A DNA stretch of 64,000 nucleotides from Fontibacterium subtropicum (GCA_965235415.1 CBDDXD010000001.1:310001-374000), one strand, 5' to 3'. Numbered from the stretch's first letter, positions 23,829 to 33,616 are shown. Program-made: numbers and translations. Notes: generated by a model from the letters alone, not told the origin.

Positions 23829-26468
23829 AATTTAAAAAACTAGAAATTGTTGGTTTTAAATCTTTTGCTGACAAAACTCATTTATTGATTGAAGATGGTC
23901 TTACAGGAATTGTTGGGCCAAATGGTTGTGGAAAATCAAATATTGTCGAGGCTTTAAGATGGTGTATGGGAGAAACTTCTGCAAAAAGCCTTAGAGGTAG
24001 TGGAATGGAAGATGTAATATTCTCCGGAACATCAAATCGTCCTTCTAAAAATATTGCTGAGGTTAATATTCTTTTAGATAATAACGAAAATATTCCTCAA
24101 TTTAGAGATACGCCAGAAATAGAAGTTAAAAGAAGAATAGAAAAAGATAAAGGCTCAAGTTACTACATCAATGGAAAAGAAGTTCGAGCAAGAGATGTGC
24201 AAATATTATTTGCAGACCTTTCCACTGGAGCTCATTCCCCATCAATGGTAAGTCAGGGAAAAGTTGGTTCTTTAATTACTGCAAAACCTACAGACAGAAG
24301 AGCGATATTAGAAGAGGCCGCAGGTATAGGAGGACTTCATGCCAGAAGACATGAAGCCGAGTTAAGATTAAGCGCTGCTGAAAATAATCTTAAAAAAGCC
24401 GACGATATAATGAAGCAAATTGAACTTCAGTTAAAAAATTTATTAAAACAAGCAGAAGAGGCTTCCAGGTACAAAACAATTTCAAATGATATTAAAAAAA
24501 ATGAAGCATTGCTTTCTTATTTAAAAATCCAAGAAATTAATAAAGAACTTAAAGAAAGTCAGGAGGGTTTAAACGAAATTGATGATGACATAAGCGCAGT
24601 AACAATCGAAAAAAATTATAGTAGCGAACTACTGGATACTGAGAACAAAAGAATTAAACCTTTAAGAAATGATTTTGCAGAAATTACAAGCAAACTGCAG
24701 AGGCTAAACCTAGAATATGAAGACTTATTCAAGCAAGAACAAAGAACTAAAGAGGAAGCTGAAAAACTTAGAGTTGATCTAAAAAATACTAACGAGGATC
24801 TGCAAAGCGAAAATATTAACATCAATAATGCAAATTCAAATATCAAAAGATTAACAGAAGAAAAGACTGAGATACTAGAATTTGAAAAAACATATTATGA
24901 AATTGAAAATAAAACTAATAATGATTTTAAAAAAATTTCAGAAGAATTAAATAATGAACAAAAAGCGCTTGAGTCTCTATCAGAGAAAATTTTTGCAAAT
25001 ATTGGAAATAAAGAAACTAAAAATGCTATTAATAATTATTTAAATTATTTTAAAAATTTTAGTGATAGCCAGTCAAAAATATTAAATGATATAATAAATA
25101 ATTTTGAAAATATTGGATCTCAAAAGATTAAAGACAATTTGAGAGGCGTTCTGATTGGTTTTGAGGAAACATCTAAAAATATTGAAAATTTATATAATCT
25201 AATCAAAAAAGATGATGAACAATTGTCTTCTTTTAACAAAGAAGATGCAAAGAATGAATTCAATCAAAAAACTCTCTTGCTTAAAGAATTACAAGAAAAA
25301 TATGCGATATTTTTAAGTAAATATGAAACAATAAAAAACGACTCTATTAAAAGAAAAGAAAGGATTAGAAGTATTGATACTGAAATAGATAACTGGCGTA
25401 ATTTAGAACAAAACTCAAAAACAAAATCAGAAAGTCTTACATCTCAGACTTAAAAATTTAGAAAAAGAAATCGCAAAAATTCAAATAAAGCCAAGTGAAA
25501 TTGGTGAACAAAAAGGTTTTTATCAAGAAAATATAAAAAACACGGAAGAAGCTAGAGCAAAAATTAGTTCAGAAATTGAAATTGCAGAAAACAAAATTTC
25601 GGAAATTAATAGAGTATTGACAGATATTAATGAAAAAGTTTTAGTTGGACGTGAAAAAAAAGTTCGTTTTGAAACACTTATAGATAACCACAAAGTAAAA
25701 ATTACAGAGCTAGAAAACAAAGTTAAGGAAGATTTTAAATGTTCGATAGATGATCTTTTAAATGAAGAAGATAAATTATCCATCGAAAAAACGAGTATTG
25801 AAAAAATAGAAGCTTCACTAAAAACTCTTAAAGATGAAAGAGACAATATGGGTGCTGTAAACTTAAGAGCAGATGATGAAACTAAAAATCTTGAAAACCA
25901 AATAAATAAAATGATGGAAGATAGAAAAGATCTTCTTGCTGGAATATTGAAATTAAAATCAAGTATTAATGAATTAAATCAAAAAGGAAGAGAGAGACTA
26001 ATTGATGCCTACGATAAAGTTGGACGAAAATTTAACGACGTATATACAAAATTATTTGGCGGTGGAAATGCTAGGCTTGAATTAATAGAGTCTGATGATC
26101 CGTTAGAAGCCGGTTTAGAACTTTTAGTAAGTCCTCCTGGAAAAAAATTACAATCAATTACTTTGCTATCAGGGGGGGAGCAAGCTTTGACTGCTATGGC
26201 TTTAATATTTGCGGTATTCTTAATTAATCCAGCTCCTATCTGTATTTTAGACGAAGTAGATGCTCCGTTAGATGATGCAAACGTAACAAGATTCTGTTCA
26301 TTAATAGAGGAGCTGACAAAAATTACAGAAACAAAATTCATAGTCATTACACACCATGCACTGACAATGTCTAGAATGAATAGATTATATGGAGTTACAA
26401 TGGCCGAAAGAGGGGTAAGTCAACTAGTTGCTGTTGATCTTGAAAAAGCTGAGGAAATGGTAGCATAA
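23825..26468 (+). pseudogene. smc: Chromosome segregation ATPase SMC, single frameshift
   Basis: SMC organises and segregates the chromosome. The N-terminal segment (23825-25453, 542 codons) has Walker A GPNGCGKSN and the SMC head motif SNRPSKNIAEV, then coiled coil. It ends SLTSQT-stop at 25451. Dropping one T at 25450/25451 continues as KNLEKEIAKIQ into the C-terminal part, which has the signature LSGGEQALTAMALIF and Walker B ICILDEVDAPLDD. The whole would be about 880 aa, short for SMC (usually about 1150), and I see no recognisable hinge domain. The lesion is one base, with strong conservation on both sides, so a sequence error is likely. Confidence 0.88.
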
Positions 26469-26474
26469 AAGTCA

Positions 26475-26747
26475 ATGTCAGAATTTGACGATCTAAAGTC
26501 TAAAATAGAATTAATAAAAAAAAAATATAAAAAAGATAAAATAATTAAAAACAATAATTCTATTGGATCGGCATTTAAAATGAGCACAGAATTAGTAGCT
26601 GCAGTTTTTGTCGCAATTTTTATTGGTTGGTACATCGATAAATGGTTAGGAACTAAGCCAATTTTTTTAATAATTCTATTATTAGTTGGTATTGTAGCAG
26701 GTATATTTAATGTTGTACGATCTGCAAAAATGATTAATAAAGACTAA
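26475..26747 (+). CDS. atpI: ATP synthase accessory protein AtpI/AtpZ
   Basis: This 90-aa protein has two transmembrane helices (about 38-56 and 62-84). It shows the typical motifs AVFVAIFIGWYIDKWLGTKP and VGIVAGIFNVVRSAKM. AtpI helps assemble the c-ring or handles Mg2+/Ca2+ in some species. It starts 6 bp after smc and heads the F0 operon atpI-B-E-F'-F. Confidence 0.9.
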   Translation: MSEFDDLKSKIELIKKKYKKDKIIKNNNSIGSAFKMSTELVAAVFVAIFIGWYIDKWLGTKPIFLIILLLVGIVAGIFNVVRSAKMINKD

Positions 26748-26751
26748 ATTT

Positions 26752-27486
26752 ATGGCAACAAATCCGATGCACCAGTTCGAAGTTCATAAAATTGGACCTT
26801 CTTTATCTATAAATGGAATAGATATTTCTTTTACCAATTCAAGTTTATTCATGATGATAAGTTCAATTTTAATCATCACATTCTTTATACTAGGAACAAA
26901 AAAAATAAGTATTGTGCCTGGAAAAATTCAAATTCTGAATGAAATTGTATTTAACTTTATTTCAAAAATGATTAATGAAACTGTTGGTAATGATGCGAAA
27001 CCTTATTTCCCATTCATACTAACTCTTTTTGTATTTATATTAACAATGAATATGATTGGTCTGCTACCTTATTCTTTTACAGTTACTAGCCAAGTAATCA
27101 TTACATTTTTTTTTGCTATTGTAATATTTATTGGAGTTACGATTGTTGGTTTTGTAAAAAATGGATTAGGATTTTTAAAGATATTTGTTCCGTCAGGTAT
27201 TCCTGTCTTTTTATTACCATTACTAGTTGTCATAGAAATAATATCTTTTTTAAGTAGACCTATAAGTTTATCTGTGCGTTTATTCGCTAATATGCTTGCC
27301 GGACACACTATGTTAAAAGTTTTTGGAGGATTTGTTGTAAGTCTAGGCATCATAGGTGGATGGTTGCCTTTGAGTTTTTCTGTTGCATTAACAGCTCTAG
27401 AAATACTTGTGGCTTTTTTACAGGCTTATGTATTTGCAGTTTTGTCGTGTATTTATTTAAATGATGCATTACATATGCATCATTAA
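26752..27486 (+). CDS. atpB: ATP synthase F0 subunit a
   Basis: Subunit a forms the proton half-channels next to the c-ring. The 244-aa protein is hydrophobic and carries the helix motif with the essential arginine (RPISLSVRLFANMLAGHTML, about 172-191). The region ALEILVAFLQAYVFAVLSCIYLNDAL at the C-terminus contains the conserved Gln. The start ATG is 4 bp after atpI. No Shine-Dalgarno is visible, unlike atpE. Confidence 0.96.
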   Translation: MATNPMHQFEVHKIGPSLSINGIDISFTNSSLFMMISSILIITFFILGTKKISIVPGKIQILNEIVFNFISKMINETVGNDAKPYFPFILTLFVFILTMNMIGLLPYSFTVTSQVIITFFFAIVIFIGVTIVGFVKNGLGFLKIFVPSGIPVFLLPLLVVIEIISFLSRPISLSVRLFANMLAGHTMLKVFGGFVVSLGIIGGWLPLSFSVALTALEILVAFLQAYVFAVLSCIYLNDALHMHH

Positions 27487-27500
27487 AACTAACAAAAAAA

Positions 27501-27506
27501 AAGGAG
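27501..27506 (+). promoter_or_regulatory. Strong Shine-Dalgarno for atpE
   Basis: AAGGAG sits 7 nt before the atpE ATG inside an A-rich leader. Most genes here lack such a site. It fits the need to make many c subunits per F0 complex from one polycistronic mRNA. Confidence 0.75.
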
Positions 27507-27513
27507 AAAAAAC

Positions 27514-27741
27514 ATGGAAGTAGCAGCAGCAAAGTTAATAGGAGCAGGTCTAGCAGCAATAGCATTGGGTGGTGCAGGCGTAGGGATAGGAACAATATTT
27601 GGTAATTACCTATCAGCGGCGATAAGAAATCCATCAGCAGCTCAAAAACAATTTCCTACTTTATTATTAGGATTTGCATTAGCAGAGGCTACGGGTTTAT
27701 TTGCTCTAGTTATTGCATTATTGATACTTTTTGCATTTTAA
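27514..27741 (+). CDS. atpE: ATP synthase F0 subunit c
   Basis: This 75-aa hairpin of two transmembrane helices builds the rotary c-ring. Helix 1 has the glycine-rich GAGLAAIALGGAGVGIGTIFG, the polar loop is RNPSA, and helix 2 carries the proton-binding carboxylate in ALAEATGLFALVIALL (Glu). The residue context is that of a proton-type ring; no obvious sodium-binding set was seen. A strong Shine-Dalgarno precedes it. Confidence 0.97.
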   Translation: MEVAAAKLIGAGLAAIALGGAGVGIGTIFGNYLSAAIRNPSAAQKQFPTLLLGFALAEATGLFALVIALLILFAF

Positions 27742-27775
27742 CTATTTAAAATAAATCTAAGTTTTAAGTTAATAA

Positions 27776-28351
27776 ATGAAAAAAAATATAATTTTTTTTA
27801 TTTGCCTTTTGTTTCTCGAACACGAAGCAATGGCAAATGAAGGAATGCCTCAACTTAACCCAGAGTTTTGGTTATCTCAAATATTTTGGTTAATTATATG
27901 TTTTGGTTTTTTATATTTTTTAATTCACAAATTTTTTAGTCCAAAACTTTTGGCATTATTAGATCAAAGAGCAAATTTTTTAAAATCACTAATTAATGAA
28001 ACTGAAAATAATAAAAATCAAATTCAAAAATTAGATAATGAATATAATAAAATAATCGCTGAGGCTAAAAAAAATTCAAAAGAAAATTCAGAAAAACTAA
28101 ATAATGAATTTAACAAAAAAATATCCATTAAAAAAAAAGAATTTGAAAATTATTTAAATATTGAAACTACTAAAGTAGAAAATGAAATTAACAATTTTAA
28201 ACAGCAAGCTTTAGATAATATTTCAGACATTGTATCCGAATTTTCAAAAGAACTTATTGAAAAGATAACTGATACAAAACCCAATGATAGTAATTTAAAA
28301 GCAATAATCTCGGAAATATACAAAAAACAGAAAGAGAGCAAATATGTTTGA
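27776..28351 (+). CDS. atpG: ATP synthase F0 subunit b'
   Basis: This is one of two b-type stator subunits, as is usual in alphaproteobacteria. The 191-aa protein has an N-terminal signal-like hydrophobic stretch, then a transmembrane helix (about 34-52, IFWLIICFGFLYFLIHKFF) and a long charged coiled coil. The FFSPKLLALLDQRANFLKSLI motif follows the membrane segment, as in b' proteins. The last 8 bp overlap atpF. Some annotations call this gene atpF2 or atpF'. Confidence 0.92.
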   Translation: MKKNIIFFICLLFLEHEAMANEGMPQLNPEFWLSQIFWLIICFGFLYFLIHKFFSPKLLALLDQRANFLKSLINETENNKNQIQKLDNEYNKIIAEAKKNSKENSEKLNNEFNKKISIKKKEFENYLNIETTKVENEINNFKQQALDNISDIVSEFSKELIEKITDTKPNDSNLKAIISEIYKKQKESKYV

Positions 28352-28844
28352 TGCAACATTTTGGGTAGCTATCTCTTTTGTAACATTTTGTTTAATACTT
28401 ATTTATAAAAAGATTCCCCACACGATTAATAAATTACTAGATGATAAAATAAATGAGATTAAATCTGAAATTGAAAATACAAAAAATTTAAAAATAGAAA
28501 GTGAACTATTACTTAAAAAATATAAAGATAAAATCCAAGATGCTCACTTGGAAAGTAAAAATATTCTTGCTTTAGAAAAAAAAGAAACAGAAAATTTTAT
28601 AAAAGAGTCTGAAAATAAATTTGAACAGTTAATGGTTCATAAAAAAAAATCATTAGAACAAAAATTAGTACAAATGAAAAACAAAGCAATGAAGGATATC
28701 CAATATATTTCTAATAAAATTGCATTAGAGACGGTTAAAAAAGTAATATTAGATACGTCGTCTAATCTTGATAAAATAAAAATTATAAATAAAAAAAATA
28801 TAGAAAAAACTTTAAATCAATTAAAACAAGCTAAAATTTCTTAA
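28344..28844 (+). CDS. atpF: ATP synthase F0 subunit b
   Basis: This 166-aa stator subunit has one N-terminal transmembrane helix (about 4-22, TFWVAISFVTFCLILIYK) followed by a Lys/Glu-rich coiled coil to the C-terminus. It forms the peripheral stalk with b'. Its stop shares TTAA (28841-28844) with the convergent CDGSH gene, ending the F0 operon with no intergenic DNA. The F1 genes are not in this window, as expected where F0 and F1 operons are separate. Confidence 0.92.
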   Translation: MFDATFWVAISFVTFCLILIYKKIPHTINKLLDDKINEIKSEIENTKNLKIESELLLKKYKDKIQDAHLESKNILALEKKETENFIKESENKFEQLMVHKKKSLEQKLVQMKNKAMKDIQYISNKIALETVKKVILDTSSNLDKIKIINKKNIEKTLNQLKQAKIS

Positions 28845-29074
28845 CTCTTGGAGTGAGAACCATCGCAAAATGGTTTATTATTAGTTTTTTTACAACTACA
28901 TAGAAAATAATTTTTATTCTCTGTAACCGTAAATTTCATAGGCTGAAAATTTGTAGTTTTATGAGAACCATCACAAAAGACACCATCTTTAGATAGGCCA
29001 CAAGCGCACCAATAGTAATCTTTTCCTATCTCTAAAATCATTTTTATTGATTTTTTAATAATTTTTTCTTGCAT
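28841..29074 (-). CDS. CDGSH iron-sulfur domain protein, two domains
   Basis: This 77-aa protein has two CDGSH motifs. The first is CACGLSKDGVFCDGSH (about 23-38) and the second is CSCKKTNNKPFCDGSH (about 59-74). Each supplies 3 Cys and 1 His for a 2Fe-2S cluster. The second has the canonical Pro before Cys-Asp-Gly; the first does not. Tandem small CDGSH proteins are soluble and may carry electrons or clusters. The function is not established. It converges on atpF with a shared TTAA. Confidence 0.9.
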   Translation of the reverse strand: MQEKIIKKSIKMILEIGKDYYWCACGLSKDGVFCDGSHKTTNFQPMKFTVTENKNYFLCSCKKTNNKPFCDGSHSKS

Positions 29075-29167
29075 AATGATATAACATAAATTCTATTTTA
29101 AGTTATTTCAATAAACAAAAAAATTAATCGTAAGCAAAGATGAATTAATGAATACTATTTATATTTA

Positions 29168-29199
29168 TTGATTTGGTCTCTGTAAAATTTGCTTATAAT
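29168..29199 (+). promoter_or_regulatory. Possible promoter for ispH
   Basis: The 155-bp gap 29075-29229 holds a perfect TATAAT (29194-29199). Candidate -35 boxes are TTGATT (29168-29173, 20-bp spacer) or TTGGTC (29173-29178, 15-bp spacer); neither spacing is ideal. The rest of the gap shows no ORF or hairpin that I can support. Confidence 0.35.
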
Positions 29200-29229
29200 A
29201 TAAAATTTTAAGTTTAAAAAAATTTTTTA

Positions 29230-30180
29230 ATGGAACCAAAAATTGTAAACATATTTCTAGCAAGTCCAAGAGGATTTTGCGCCGGCGTTGATAGAGCTGT
29301 TGAGATTGTAAAAAAAACTATAAATAAATTTGGTGCACCCGTTTATGTGAGACACGAAATAGTACATAACCATTTTGTAGTCGAAAATCTAAGATCGCAA
29401 GGCGCAATATTTGTTGAGGAGCTCTCTGAGATTAAAGATAAATCTAGACCTGTTATTTTTTCAGCTCACGGTGTTCCAAAAAAAATAATTAATGAAGCAG
29501 AATTAAATAATATTATATATATAGATGCGACATGTCCCTTGGTAACAAAAGTTCACAGAGAAGCTGAACTTCTAGCTAAAGAAGAGTTTAATATCATTTT
29601 TATTGGTCATAAAAATCATCCTGAAGTAATTGGAACTATGGGGCAGATAGACAATAATTATATTACATTAATTGAAAATAGAGATGATGTAGAGAATTAT
29701 TCACCTAAAATTAAAAATAATAAATTTGCCTACATTACTCAAACTACTCTTTCTGTCGACGATACTTTAGAAATTATATCTTTATTAAAAAAAAAATACC
29801 CTTCTATAAAAGAGCCAATAAAAAGTGACATATGTTATGCAACAACAAATCGTCAAGAAGCCGTTAAACAAATCGCAAAAAAATGTGATTTATTTTTGGT
29901 TGTTGGAAGCAAGAGCTCTTCTAACTCATTAAGGTTAGTGGAGGTTGCAAAAAGATTTGGTTGCAATGACAGCATCCTGATGCATTCTGATCAAAAATTG
30001 CCTGTTGATAAAATTAAAAATTCCACAAATATAGGAATAACTTCTGGTGCCTCAGCTCCTGAAATATTAGTTGAGAATTTAATTAAAGAAATTAAATGTA
30101 TTACTAATATTAAACTTGAAGAAGTAATCACTTCAGTTGAAAAAGTTTCTTTTAAACTTCCTACAATGCTTATTAAATAA
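29230..30180 (+). CDS. ispH: 4-hydroxy-3-methylbut-2-enyl diphosphate reductase
   Basis: IspH makes IPP and DMAPP in the last MEP step using a 4Fe-4S cluster. The 316-aa protein has the three cluster cysteines in GFCAGVDRAVEIV (about 18), DATCPLVTKVH (about 101) and SDICYATTNRQEAV (about 203). The substrate-binding EIVHNHFVV and SSNSLRLVEV segments are present. The last base overlaps thrB. IspE of the same pathway is at 15.6-16.4 kb. Confidence 0.96.
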   Translation: MEPKIVNIFLASPRGFCAGVDRAVEIVKKTINKFGAPVYVRHEIVHNHFVVENLRSQGAIFVEELSEIKDKSRPVIFSAHGVPKKIINEAELNNIIYIDATCPLVTKVHREAELLAKEEFNIIFIGHKNHPEVIGTMGQIDNNYITLIENRDDVENYSPKIKNNKFAYITQTTLSVDDTLEIISLLKKKYPSIKEPIKSDICYATTNRQEAVKQIAKKCDLFLVVGSKSSSNSLRLVEVAKRFGCNDSILMHSDQKLPVDKIKNSTNIGITSGASAPEILVENLIKEIKCITNIKLEEVITSVEKVSFKLPTMLIK

Positions 30181-31139
30181 TGGCTGTTTATACTAAGTTA
30201 GAGCATAAAGAGGTTGATCGATTCTTAGAACAATACAATATTAATAATTTTAAAGATTTTAAAGAAATTACAGAGGGCGTAGAAAATACTAATTACCTCA
30301 TTAAAACATTAGGCCAAGATTACATCCTCACTATTTATGAAAAAAGAGTTGATGAAAATGATTTGCCATTCTTTATAAAATTATTATCTATTTTATCAGA
30401 AAATAATTTTCCTTGCCCAAAACCTATTCCAAATAAAAATAATGAAAAAATTAATAAAATTAAGAATAAAAATGCTGCATTGGTAACTTTTTTAAATGGG
30501 CATTCAAAAACTAGAATAACTACTGAAGACTGTTTTGAAATAGGAAAAATAACAGCTCAATTGCATGAGATAACAAAAAAATTTAATATTTATAGAAAAA
30601 ATAATTTATCTATTGAAAGTTGGCAAAGTATTTTTGATAAAATTATTAAACAAAAAATAGATTTAGATGAATCTATTATAAAAAAAACTAAGAATTATTT
30701 AAATTTTTTAAAAGATAAATGGCCTAAAGAATTGCCTCAAGGCATTATTCATGCAGATTTATTTCCTGACAATATATTTTTTACAAATAATAAAGTTTCT
30801 GGAATTATAGATTTTTATTTCGCTTGTAATGATTTCTTTGCTTATGAAATAGCAATTTGTTTAAACTCTATATGTTTTGACAACAATTCTACATTCAATA
30901 TGACAAAGGCTAAAAATCTTATAGACGGATACTCATCCACAAGAGAATTAAGTGAAGATGAAAAAAAATATCTACCTATACTGTCTATGGGTGCAGCTAT
31001 GAGATTTTTTTTAACAAGACTATATGATTTTTATCACACCGACAATAAAGCGAATGTTAAAATTAAAGATCCTTTTGAATATCTTAAAAAAATTGAATTT
31101 CATTCAACTATTAAAAATTTTAATGAATATTTTATTTGA
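30180..31139 (+). CDS. thrB: Homoserine kinase, ThrB type II (APH-like fold)
   Basis: This kinase phosphorylates homoserine for threonine synthesis. The 319-aa protein is of the choline/aminoglycoside kinase fold. The ITEGVENTNYLIKT N-lobe, the catalytic loop GIIHADLFPDNIFF (Asp, Asn) and GIIDFYFACNDFFAYEIAI (metal Asp) are intact. It overlaps ispH by 1 bp and its TGA shares a base with the rnhA ATG. Threonine synthase lies just beyond rnhA on the other strand. The ispH-thrB-rnhA order is common in alphaproteobacteria. Confidence 0.94.
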   Translation: MAVYTKLEHKEVDRFLEQYNINNFKDFKEITEGVENTNYLIKTLGQDYILTIYEKRVDENDLPFFIKLLSILSENNFPCPKPIPNKNNEKINKIKNKNAALVTFLNGHSKTRITTEDCFEIGKITAQLHEITKKFNIYRKNNLSIESWQSIFDKIIKQKIDLDESIIKKTKNYLNFLKDKWPKELPQGIIHADLFPDNIFFTNNKVSGIIDFYFACNDFFAYEIAICLNSICFDNNSTFNMTKAKNLIDGYSSTRELSEDEKKYLPILSMGAAMRFFLTRLYDFYHTDNKANVKIKDPFEYLKKIEFHSTIKNFNEYFI

Positions 31140-31573
31140 TGAATGAGATTGTAATTTATACGGACGGTTCATGTCTAGGCAATCCCGGAAAAGGTGGTTG
31201 GGCTGCTGTCATTATTCAAGACAACAAAGAAGAGGAAATATTTGGATCTGAGAAAGAAACTACAAACAATAGAATGGAATTAACAGCAGCTATAAATGCT
31301 TTATTAAAAATCAAACAAGATAAAAAAATAAAGATCTATACCGACTCTAAATATGTCAAAGATGGTATTGAAAAATGGATTAATAATTGGAAGTTAAATA
31401 ATTGGAAGAGCGCTAATAAAAAAGATGTAAAAAATAAAGATCTTTGGGTAAAATTAGATAACCTCATTAGTAAAAAGCAAATTACTTGGAACTGGGTGAA
31501 AGCTCACTCTATCAACGAATATAATAATAAAGTAGATATGCTTGCAAAAAATGCTGCTAATGCAAACGATTAG
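31139..31573 (+). CDS. rnhA: Ribonuclease HI
   Basis: RNase HI degrades RNA in RNA-DNA hybrids. From the ATG at 31139 the protein is 144 aa and starts MNEIVIYTDG, matching the family. Catalytic residues are in order: YTDGSCLGNPGKGGW (Asp), NNRMELTAAINAL (Glu), IYTDSKYVKDGI (Asp) and the last Asp in NNKVDMLAKNAA. The ATG overlaps the thrB stop (TGATG). The 3' end overlaps convergent thrC by 17 bp. Confidence 0.96.
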   Translation: MNEIVIYTDGSCLGNPGKGGWAAVIIQDNKEEEIFGSEKETTNNRMELTAAINALLKIKQDKKIKIYTDSKYVKDGIEKWINNWKLNNWKSANKKDVKNKDLWVKLDNLISKKQITWNWVKAHSINEYNNKVDMLAKNAANAND

Positions 31574-32957
31574 TATTTATATAATTTTTAATTTTATTTA
31601 AATTATTGGGTAGCACTTTATAAAATTCTTTTTTTTTAAGATTTTTACTAATCTCAGATGGTATTGTAGGATTCTTTTTTAATATTTTATAAATAGTTTC
31701 TCCAAATTTAGCTGGATGTGCTGTCTCTAAACAAAATAAATTCTCAAATTTCTTACTATTGCCTGAATAATAATCTTCCAAAGCCTTCAATCCAACGGAC
31801 GAATGCGGATCTAATATTTTATTATTATAGTTATAGACTAATTGGATAGTTTTTTTAGTATTTTTTGCATTAACTGACTTAGAATAAAAAATATTTTTAA
31901 TTCTTCTTAAAATATTTTTACTAATTTTATAAAAGCCCTTGATAGCAAGCTGCTTCATTAATTCTGATATTTTTCTAGAATTATTATTATAGTAAGAAGA
32001 AATTAATCTTTCAAAATTACTGGCTACTTGTATATCCATGCTAGGTGAAATGCTAAATTTTACTTTAGAAGGTTTATAAATACCGGTTCTTAAAAATTTA
32101 TATAAAAGATCATTTTCATTTGTTGCAATAATTAATTTAGATATAGGCAAACCCATCTTATAAGCAACGTAGCCAGCATAAATATCTCCAAAATTTCCTG
32201 TTGGTACTGAAAAAACACTTTTTTTATTTTTTTCAGATAAACGAAAGTGTGAATAAAAATAATAAACTATCTGAACAACTATTCTTGCCCAATTTATTGA
32301 GTTTACTCCTGACATATTAATAGATGTTCTAAATTGATGATCACTAAACATTGATTTTACTAATGTTTGGCAATCATCAAATGACCCTTTTACCGCAATG
32401 TTAAACACATTTTTTGAATTTATTGTGGTCATAAGTTTCCTTTGCGTTACAGAAACTCTTCCTTTTGGATGTAAAACAAAAATTCTTAAATTTTTTTTAT
32501 TTTTTATAGCATCGATCGCTGCTGCTCCAGTATCTCCCGATGTTGCTGTAACAAGATTAACTTTATTCTTACTTTTTGAAAGAATAGTTTCATACATATT
32601 ACCTATCACTTGCATTGCAATATCTTTAAACGCTAAAGTTGGACCGTGATATAATTCTACTAAATTAAATTTTTTTAATCTGGAAAATTTTACTACATTT
32701 TTACAATCAAATTCTTGGTAAGAGTTTTTTATAATTTTTTTTAACTCACTCTTTGAAAAAGTATTACCTGTATAAATTTTAATAATTTCAAAAGCTAAAT
32801 CGTTATAATTTAATTTTGATAATCTTTTTAATGTAACTTTTGATAAACGAGGTATATTTTTTGGAATATACAAGCCACCGTCATGGGCAAGACCATTTAA
32901 AAAAGTATCAATAAAATTATAAGTTTTTTTATTGTCTCTAGTGCTGATATATTTCAT
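31557..32957 (-). CDS. thrC: Threonine synthase
   Basis: ThrC converts O-phosphohomoserine to threonine with PLP. The 466-aa protein has the PLP-lysine motif HGPTLAFKDIAMQVIG (Lys about 111), the phosphate-binding ATSGDTGAAAIDAIK and the NFGDIYAGYVAYKMGLP block. Length fits the long bacterial form. It ends the cytochrome oxidase cluster, a frequent alphaproteobacterial arrangement (ctaE-surf1-thrC). Its start shares a base with the surf1 stop. Confidence 0.96.
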   Translation of the reverse strand: MKYISTRDNKKTYNFIDTFLNGLAHDGGLYIPKNIPRLSKVTLKRLSKLNYNDLAFEIIKIYTGNTFSKSELKKIIKNSYQEFDCKNVVKFSRLKKFNLVELYHGPTLAFKDIAMQVIGNMYETILSKSKNKVNLVTATSGDTGAAAIDAIKNKKNLRIFVLHPKGRVSVTQRKLMTTINSKNVFNIAVKGSFDDCQTLVKSMFSDHQFRTSINMSGVNSINWARIVVQIVYYFYSHFRLSEKNKKSVFSVPTGNFGDIYAGYVAYKMGLPISKLIIATNENDLLYKFLRTGIYKPSKVKFSISPSMDIQVASNFERLISSYYNNNSRKISELMKQLAIKGFYKISKNILRRIKNIFYSKSVNAKNTKKTIQLVYNYNNKILDPHSSVGLKALEDYYSGNSKKFENLFCLETAHPAKFGETIYKILKKNPTIPSEISKNLKKKEFYKVLPNNLNKIKNYINTNRLH

Positions 32958-33607
32958 TAAGCTTTTTTCCTATAATATAAAAAAAAAATTATAGTAACTA
33001 TTGCTAAGCCATACCATGTTATAGCATATTGCAAATGATTATTTGGTATACGAACTTCATATTCATTAGGAATTATATCTTTGTTTATCTTTGAAGTTTG
33101 AATAATTAATAACGGATAAATATTCTTATTTAACGATTTCTTCAAACTATCGACATCAATCGAATATAAAAAATCTTCCTTAATATTATTGTTAGGAGTG
33201 AATAAATTTTTTTTTGTTATTTTCTTTGTATAACCCACAATAACATCATCATTTAATAAAGTATTTTTTATTAAATTAATCTTATCTTTTCTAACCCAGC
33301 CTTTATCTACCAAGACTATTAATGAACTGTTAACTTCATAGGGAACTATAACTTTAAAACCTATCTCCCCTTTATTGAGATGATATAAAAATATTTTTGA
33401 TTTTAAATCTTTTTTCTTTAATAAAACCTTCGTATACTCTTGATCTATATCTATATTAAAACTAACAAAATTTTTTTTTAAATTATTTTCTAAATTAGAA
33501 ATTAAATTATTTTTTAAATCTAATCTAAAAACTTGCCATGTTCCTAGTGATAGGACAATAAATATAAAAATTATAAAAAATATATCTAATGATTTAATTC
33601 TAAACAA
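32957..33607 (-). CDS. SURF1-family cytochrome oxidase assembly protein
   Basis: SURF1 (Shy1) helps insert heme a into subunit I. The 216-aa protein has the family layout of two transmembrane helices, at about residues 6-24 (IFFIIFIFIVLSLGTWQVFRL) and 195-212 (YAITWYGLAIVTIIFFLYY), flanking a periplasmic domain. Typical motifs are GTWQVFRLDLKNNLI and NNHLQYAITWYGLA; VLVDKGWVRKD is the usual internal signature. It lies between ctaE (9-bp gap) and thrC. Confidence 0.9.
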   Translation of the reverse strand: MFRIKSLDIFFIIFIFIVLSLGTWQVFRLDLKNNLISNLENNLKKNFVSFNIDIDQEYTKVLLKKKDLKSKIFLYHLNKGEIGFKVIVPYEVNSSLIVLVDKGWVRKDKINLIKNTLLNDDVIVGYTKKITKKNLFTPNNNIKEDFLYSIDVDSLKKSLNKNIYPLLIIQTSKINKDIIPNEYEVRIPNNHLQYAITWYGLAIVTIIFFLYYRKKA

Positions 33608-33616
33608 AACTATCTG

